Shown here in pieces: positions 58,251 through 64,000 of a stretch of 64,000 nucleotides of DNA (its first letter is position 1; each line of letters opens with the position of its first letter). Made by a program: the position numbers and the translations under genes. A model generated the notes under the pieces. It was not told the origin of the DNA. It worked only from the letters and a program-made list of their open reading frames with translations, and made no database searches. The DNA comes from Pestalotiopsis fici W106-1 (lineage: Eukaryota; Ascomycota; Sordariomycetes; Amphisphaeriales; Sporocadaceae): assembly GCF_000516985.1 (NCBI RefSeq), contig NW_006917097.1, forward strand, positions 3,262,593 to 3,326,592, read 5' to 3'.

Positions 58251-60169
58251 GTTTTGTTGACTGTGACTGATTTTTATTGGCTGTGATTGATAACTCTTGT
58301 TGGCCAATTGGAGCTGGAAGGTGAACCAGGAGTAGTCTTATAATCTGGGGCTTCGTTTTGTGTCTTAGCTTTGGTCAGATGAAGGGTAAATATTCCCTCT
58401 AAAGGATACAGAACTTCGCCTGGTAAATATGTAAGATAATTGAAGAAAATTTGAGCGCAAAAATTGCATCTGAGGTCTGATTATTATGTTGACTAGCTAA
58501 CCTGGAAATATCACCTGAGATTACCCAAGTGACTCATGTCTGTTTTTCACAAACATTGTTTTCGCATTCGTCTTCATTCATTTTCAAATCAATTGGTCAA
58601 GCATACCTTTGTCTGTTTGGTACTAGTTTGTGTTTTTAGTAAACCTCAATGTAGTTGCTCGAACGTACTTTTGTTTGTTTGCTCTTTGCTCGTATATTGC
58701 TTATTTCTCGTAGCAACATCTAGCATTCAGCTTCCAACATGCAACATGCAACACCCAACATCAGAGCATCGCGTGCAAACAGTCAAGTTTACCTGCTTGT
58801 ATGAAAAGGAACTGCACCGCAATACAGCGTGTATGTACAAAATGAGATCAATAGTTGATGACGACAACGTCTGACTTGTTTCATGCTTGATACGCACAGT
58901 AGCATACTTCAGTGGCAAATTATCAATCCTGACTCGGGGTATAGCAAACACCGTATTCGCTCGGTTTAATTCAGGATGTCTTTCCCTGATTTAGCTTCGT
59001 GCCAAGTAACTGATAGGACGGATCGTCATGTTCCATGTAGAAGAACATTTATTCTCTCATTCTTCGGTGAAGGCCCAGAAGGGAACTGGGCTTGACGCCA
59101 TGATAGAACTCGACTAGGGTAAAGATCCTGTGACCAGCAAGAGTTTCACCGCTTTCTACGCTTGGTATAGATTTTCGATGTAGTCATGAGGCTCTCAAGT
59201 ATATCAGGCAGACTCTATACGCGATATCAGCATCATGACAGGGGTCGGTCCGATCTCCATGTCAAATGGATGCGTATTGCTTCCAAAGCCAATGACGTGA
59301 GGATATCATCAAGTGGCATTGTTGTTTTGAATCAAGGAAATACCTGCACTAGATGTAATAAAATTTGTTGTATTGCTCTTCTTTATGGAGTTGTCATCGC
59401 TCAGATTTGCGCACTTTCTAGAATCAAGTAATTGTGTGGCTCTAGAGTCAGCCGCATGACGAGTCTTTGCAACACTCACTGTCCTAGAATAGAGCTTATG
59501 GCGCTGATAAGTCTTAAGCGAGAGAAGACAATTTTCAATTGCACATTAATTCAACATGATCCTTCAGGATTACCCAATGCCTGTTGAGAATGGAGCGTTG
59601 ATTGGAGATTACGAGGCGCACATGTGCATCAGATCCCGGTTCGGTCCCGGCCGAACCAAGTGGTCATCGGCATGCCGACAAATAGCAATAGTACATGGTA
59701 GATTTTTTTTTATGTCTGTTTCAGGAATAAGCTGAGAAGAAATCCTTTGGCAGATGCTGTCTGCTTACCGAGAAGAGACAAGTCTGGTTGTAATGGCTGA
59801 CTTAAGTCAGCTTACGGCCACGTTGTGTCCAAAATTGTACTTCAGCCCTACCGCCTCATCGCTGCGCCTGCTGCGGCCCCCGCCAGGCACACCACTCAAC
59901 TTGGCCAACGATACCCGAGTTGTAAACACCAAGTCTCCTCGTGGCTTTTCTTCCTGGCCAATCGCATGCATGAAAGTAACCCGCGGACATGGTACTGGCA
60001 TTGTAGGAACGTGGCATACCCTGAATCCATGCGACCCTGCACGCGAGTTGGTATAGTCGTTAGATGAAGCGCCTCAATGAGGCACAGTAAGAAGTACGAC
60101 GTATGTTGCTCGTGAAGTTGATTGTTGGTGGCCTAAATCCAGAGCCAGGTCAGTCCGGCATGGAAATAG
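58251..60169. other. 1.9-kb intergenic region
   Basis: This AT-rich interval contains no gene that I can support. Near 58736-58752 the words CAACATGCAACATGCAACA make a short tandem. Confidence 0.4.
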
Positions 60170-60176
60170 TATAAAT
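60170..60176 (+). promoter_or_regulatory. TATA box of the secreted peptide gene
   Basis: TATAAAT lies 188 bp upstream of the ATG at 60358. A transcript starting 30-40 bp downstream would have a leader of about 150 nt that includes the duplicated segment. Confidence 0.5.
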
Positions 60177-60219
60177 GGCCCTCGATGTTCCAGAAAATGG
60201 ACGGATTTTGATTCACTAC

Positions 60220-60329
60220 GATCTCAAACACATCTCCAGTCATACATACTGATCAACTTCATCAACGTCTTTGATTAAAACACGATCCTAAACACATCTC
60301 CGGTCACTCGCATTGATCAGCTCATCAAC
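60220..60329 (+). repeat. Duplicated segment in the peptide-gene leader
   Basis: Two direct copies of about 46 bp (60220-60266 and 60284-60329) share AAACACATCTCC, GTCA and TGATCA..TCATCAAC with a few substitutions. They lie between the TATA box and the start codon. Confidence 0.75.
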
Positions 60330-60357
60330 TAAAATCTACTTTCTCGACTCTGTCAAC

Positions 60358-60626
60358 ATGAAGTCTTCAATCTTCCTCGTCCTTGTCAGCTCTGCTCTGG
60401 CTCTTTCCGCTGCCCTTCCTCACGCCAAGCTCGCTCGCTCTGATGTAGCTGGAATGGAAAGCCGTAGTGCTCATGACGCCCGCGGTAAGGATGATGGATA
60501 TCTTTTGATGAACGAGTGCTAATTTTCTTACTAGACGATGTCTGCCCTGATGGTCGCAGTGGTTACAACTGCAGTGAAGGAAGTGAAAAGAGGCAGGCGG
60601 AAACGGATGCTTGCGACGGGTGCTAA
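60358..60626 (+). CDS. Small secreted cysteine-rich peptide, 72 residues
   Basis: Two exons (60358-60484 and 60535-60626) around a 50-bp intron encode 72 residues. Seen: a clear signal peptide (MKSSIFLVLVSSALALSAAL), a propeptide-like stretch with basic residues, and a 30-residue C-terminal part created by the splice. That part has four cysteines (DVCPDGRSGYNCSEG and DACDGC at the very end) and a KR pair (EKRQ) between them. The strong TATA box and leader suggest high expression. It has the form of a fungal small secreted effector or signalling peptide. I do not recognise the family. Confidence 0.7.
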
Positions 60627-60953
60627 GAAAACGTCAAACTGCTTTCTTCAACGGCTATCATCATGGATGTATATTATAGATTCAATCGGGCAACCGAACT
60701 AGACATCATTTGAGTGTAATAAGACTAAGCGACGCACACTGCGGCTGTATTTTGACTACCTAGATAATTTCCCCTTCAGTTCAAACTCGTGAGCTACTGC
60801 CTGTACAGCCCCTCATATCTTGCGCTTCTGCAGGTTGTTTGTTCAGTGGACCGAATAGACCAATTAAACGCCATAATTCTTTTTTTTTCTCTTAATAATA
60901 ATTCATATTTCCTGTCTATGCCGCCTTGAATGAAATGACTTGATACGTGAATA
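60627..60953. other. Convergent intergenic spacer
   Basis: This 327-bp spacer lies between the peptide gene and the acetyltransferase. No gene was seen. Confidence 0.5.
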
Positions 60954-61607
60954 CTAGACATACCATTTCCCTTTGGCCTTGAGATCAGCTTTCACCTTCT
61001 GCCATGCATCCTTATGGACCTTGTAAATGCAGCCAACTTCACCATTATAGCTCGAGGGCGCCTGTTCCTCAAAATCCCCCAGGCCAATGGCCACCATGAG
61101 CCCGCGCCATCGCTCATTCACCAGCGAGGTCTCGAGCCGGACAACCTGACAGCCAATGGTCTCAAAGGCGAACTCGACGGCAGAGCAGACGGCCTCGAGG
61201 GCATAACCCTTGCGGCGGTGCCGGTAGTCGATATTGACACCGACGTCCGTGAGGTAACGGCCCTCGAGGCCGGGCGTGGGCTCGTCGCGCTCCGGCACGG
61301 TCCCGTCAAACTCCTCCTTGGTGCGGAAGCAGTTGAAGCCCATCCAGCCAACCATCTGGTTCGTGTCGCGCAGTGCCACGGACAGGAATGCATTCTTGCC
61401 CGCCAGAGACGTTTTTTTCCACCGCCCAAATCGCGCCACCACGCTATCGACGGTGAGACCCGTCATGGCTTCGGTCTCACCCATGGGGAGGTTCTCTACT
61501 TTGCCCATGAGGTCGACGAATGCCTCTGCATCTTCTGGGACTGGGTCGCGAATGACGAGTCGCTGACTTTTGACTTCGTAGCTCTGAGGTGGGAATGAGA
61601 AAGCCAT
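60954..61607 (-). CDS. GNAT-family N-acetyltransferase (RimJ/RimL-like)
   Basis: This 217-residue, single-exon acetyl-CoA-dependent acetyltransferase starts at the ATG at 61607. Seen: the N-terminal strand SQRLVIRDPVPEDAEAFVDLM, GWMGFNCF, the strand VGVNIDYRHRRKGYALEAV that carries the acetyl-CoA pyrophosphate-binding loop (RHRRKGYA, the Q/RxxGxG/A motif), and the late block VVRLETSLVNERWRGLMVAIGL. The substrate could be a small molecule or a protein N-terminus. The GC-rich exon gives long antisense frames that are not genes. Confidence 0.87.
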   Translation of the reverse strand: MAFSFPPQSYEVKSQRLVIRDPVPEDAEAFVDLMGKVENLPMGETEAMTGLTVDSVVARFGRWKKTSLAGKNAFLSVALRDTNQMVGWMGFNCFRTKEEFDGTVPERDEPTPGLEGRYLTDVGVNIDYRHRRKGYALEAVCSAVEFAFETIGCQVVRLETSLVNERWRGLMVAIGLGDFEEQAPSSYNGEVGCIYKVHKDAWQKVKADLKAKGKWYV

Positions 61608-63032
61608 GATGTCTGTTTGAATAGTATAGTGAAAAGGTCAGAGATTTGACTCGGGGCTTGCGCGTAGCGGTGAGAGTATTGTTCCGATTGGTTGATTTGT
61701 TACTGCGGTAATATTCGGTAACTTGAAATGACTGCGGTGGTCTATAGTAGGCTCAATAAAATGAAAAGATAAATGATCCTATACTAATTATATAGTCCTA
61801 TACCTACGAATCCGAATGTGAAGGGTACTTTTGGATCTCGCGATAATTCGTTGAAGGATTATGCTTAAGCCCGAATGGGCTGGTCGCGTTGTAAAACTGA
61901 CTCACAGATGCAAGATTTGCTCCACCAATGTGACTGTTTAAGCCACTGCTGATGCAAGCCCCGGGTTATTCTACCAGGATTTAATGCAGAGTATACGGTC
62001 TGGCTTACACAACACGCGGGTTTACACTCGTCTTTAGATTAATCCGTTCCATCAAATGCATAGATGCTCAAGAATGACTCACAGCTAGATTGGTACATTG
62101 TTTCTTGACCCCCCTTTAACATGCATTATGATCTGATAACTTTGTAATTACATCGTGGTTCGAGCAATTCGTTATGCTTGATACCGCAATGCGTCCGTCC
62201 CAGTGCGTTTGCTGGCAACGCCGCAATGTAGCCCCGCAGTGCACTGCCCACTGCACATCTTTTCCACATACCTATCGTGGATAACGGGCTGGAACAAAGC
62301 TTGGCACATTGGGGGAACAAAGAAGGCGGAAAGCACAAAGGCAACTGGCTTTGAAGAACAATTGTTTTGAACTCCGTCGCCAATGGAATAAGTGCAAGAA
62401 AAACAAGTTATTGCGAATTGGTCATCTGTTGCTGACTACCATGAAGACTTGCTCGAAAGGAGTCAATATCTGTCGTATATCATGTCGCACGTACATATCA
62501 ATGCACGAGAAACGTTTTTCTGTTTTCTTTTTGCGAATGGTGTGCAAATATCTCTAAATGATCGCATACTTCGTCGTATTCATTCTCTGAAAGGAAAGTA
62601 GCAAATCAATCTGTGGAGGAAGGGAAATGGCGTCGATTCAGACACGGGTGAGTGTGTACTCCTGCTGCTCAAAGCCGTATGTTAATTGATCGACCAGCAC
62701 GTCACGGCACCATCGTAACACAGTCCCGTCTCTTGCAAGTCGTGCGAAATCCAAAGGTCTCAGGATACGCCGAAATGATCAAAGACGTATCAAAGCACCT
62801 TTGTATAGGACAATGGACTTGTTTCTAGAAAACAAACACAGTGTAATTAGACTCGAGGACAAGAGAACAGCCCAAATGTAAACCCATATAACAGCAGCAT
62901 CCTCAACGTGAAGAGATGGTTTGATACGATATTACACACAAGATATAGGTAAGAAGAGTCACTGAATTGTTTCTTTGCTACCACGAAAATCAGTTTTCGG
63001 TCATTGTTTCCCGGCAGGCACGAGGAGAAAAC
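61608..63032. other. 1.4-kb intergenic region
   Basis: It contains divergent promoters for the acetyltransferase and the second amidoligase. No gene was supported. Confidence 0.4.
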
Positions 63033-64000
63033 ATGGCCACCAAAGGCAGAGGTGTCAGCAAAGCATCTTCCAGCAAAGGTGCTGGCAAAACTTCTGGCAA
63101 AAAAGCCCCCAGCAAAGATTCCAAGAAACCTCCCAGGGTATTTCCCGTCCTCACCAAGGGCATCGAGTTTGAGTTTCTCGTGCCATGGCATTTCGACGTT
63201 GACGAAGACGGGAACGGAGGAACGGCCCTTGCGCCCGACCAGCGGTACCGGATCACGGACGGCTACGTGATTGTCGCGCGCCACACCGTCGCGACTGATA
63301 GTTCCGGCGCCGCGAGTATGAGCACCTGGAATGCGGCAATGACCATGGTGCGGGTGGCTATATACGACGTCCTCGTGGCCAATGGCGTCCAGGTCAACGT
63401 GCCTGGGGGCTTCACGATACCAGCCTTTGACCCTACGCATCCCCGCGCAGCCTTGACGAGAGGTGCGGGATTTCTCCGCTGGAATGTGAATAGCGACTCT
63501 AGTATCACGACGGATTTGGACGCAGGTGATTGGGTCGAGTGCGTTGATCCACCACAAACCGAGTTTGATCTCGCAGACATTGAACTCATTACACCAGTGT
63601 TGGAGGCTAACAACGCTGCAAGCGACGCTGAGATCACGAATGCCATTGGCATTCTCCGAGCTCATTTCTTGTGTTTTACTCCGACATCCAGTGGGCTTCA
63701 CGTCCACGTTGGCCAGGGGTCAGTCTTGTATGAAGAAGAGGACCTAAAGAGGATAGCAGGTGTGCTATTTGCCATTGATGTCTGGTTCCAACGGTTGCAC
63801 CCGAATCATCGGCAGAACTCTATGTATTGTGTAAGCACACGCCGAAAGTCATTCCTCGCACATGGCTACACGGCAAAGCAGGCCCACGATATGGAATACG
63901 GTCTTCTGGGGAATCCCTTCAATAACCCAAGCATTACGCCCGGCAACCCTGCGCCAGATGTCATTCAAGCCTGGAAAGAGATTGAGGCGGCTAGTGATAG
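63033..64000 (+). CDS. Putative amidoligase (GCS/GS fold), copy 2, partial at window end
   Basis: The frame is open from the ATG at 63033 to the window edge (322 codons and part of another), so the C-terminal part is missing. A basic N-terminal tail rich in Lys, Ser, Gly and Ala (MATKGRGVSKASSSKGAGK) precedes the family domain. Seen: KGIEFEFLVPWHF (ExE), GAGFLRWNVNSDSS, LADIELITPVL, FLCFTPTSSGLHVHVGQGS (HxHxG) and RLHPNHR. Each has a counterpart in copy 1 (GFEFEFLIPF, LADVEIVSPPL, FLCFTPKCCGLHIHIGQGN, SLHPGHR), but the Lys-rich tail is unique. It is not part of an evident cluster within the window. Confidence 0.85.
   Translation, partial: MATKGRGVSKASSSKGAGKTSGKKAPSKDSKKPPRVFPVLTKGIEFEFLVPWHFDVDEDGNGGTALAPDQRYRITDGYVIVARHTVATDSSGAASMSTWNAAMTMVRVAIYDVLVANGVQVNVPGGFTIPAFDPTHPRAALTRGAGFLRWNVNSDSSITTDLDAGDWVECVDPPQTEFDLADIELITPVLEANNAASDAEITNAIGILRAHFLCFTPTSSGLHVHVGQGSVLYEEEDLKRIAGVLFAIDVWFQRLHPNHRQNSMYCVSTRRKSFLAHGYTAKQAHDMEYGLLGNPFNNPSITPGNPAPDVIQAWKEIEAASD

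Noticed and set aside
61014..61598. 194-residue plus-strand open frame
   Set aside because: It is antisense to the GNAT acetyltransferase and has no domain.
62847..63707. Long minus-strand open frame at the right end
   Set aside because: It is antisense to the second amidoligase, whose frame carries clear family motifs.
1..64000. tRNA genes, rRNA, CRISPR arrays, bacterial operons
   Set aside because: I found no convincing A/B-box pairs with cloverleaf potential, no rRNA sequence and no spaced direct-repeat array. The intron-rich genes are fungal.

Overview
The window is nuclear DNA of a filamentous ascomycete (Pezizomycotina; a sordariomycete/hypocrealean fungus is my best guess, species not determined). 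The reasons are many short GT-AG introns of about 50-80 bp with CTAAC/CTGAC-like branch sites, single-gene transcription units, and typical fungal families: PTH11-like rhodopsin-domain protein, BBE-type flavin oxidoreductase, P450, tannase-family esterase, Cdc4-type F-box/WD40 protein and small secreted cysteine proteins. A 100-N assembly gap lies at 45223-45322. All spliced models were built by eye from splice consensus, reading frame and family conservation. No transcript evidence was available.

Layout. 0.4-6 kb: a sorbitol-type zinc dehydrogenase and a Baeyer-Villiger monooxygenase diverge from a shared 0.5-kb promoter, followed by a truncated ceramidase-like secreted protein. 8.4-10.2 kb: a secreted tannase/feruloyl esterase. 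10.7-14 kb: a decayed gene and a repeat-rich stretch with a MITE-like element. 14-17 kb: a flavoprotein disulfide reductase and an alpha/beta hydrolase. 17.7-22.6 kb: an NCS1 nucleobase transporter divergent from a bacterial-type adenine deaminase, forming a plausible purine uptake and salvage pair. 23-24 kb: a secreted cysteine protein. 25.4-30.6 kb: housekeeping genes, namely the E2 enzyme Ubc8 and a Yju2/CCDC130 splicing factor, flanking an F-box-like gene and a partial duplicate of its 5' end. 32-34.6 kb: an acyltransferase-3 membrane protein and a secreted protein that looks like an Hce2/Ecp2 effector. 34.9-40.9 kb: three genes on the same strand, a GCS/GS-fold amidoligase, a BBE-type oxidase and a P450, which could be a small metabolite cassette. 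43-45 kb: a PTH11-like membrane protein. 46-49 kb: Cdc4. 49.4-54.5 kb: a 5-kb stretch without a supported gene. 54.5-57.4 kb: a 961-residue protein with SH3-ligand motifs and five regularly spaced copies of a cysteine module I do not recognise. 58-64 kb: a small Ser-rich protein, a 72-residue secreted peptide, a GNAT acetyltransferase and the start of a second amidoligase that runs off the window.

The observations I rate highest are: the 5' end of ubc8, whose conserved protein can only be reconstructed by using exons of 8, 3 and 1 nucleotides; the five-fold C...W...CxxCY...C repeat protein; the amidoligase/BBE/P450 cassette with a second amidoligase 27 kb away; and the bacterial-type adenine deaminase beside a transporter.
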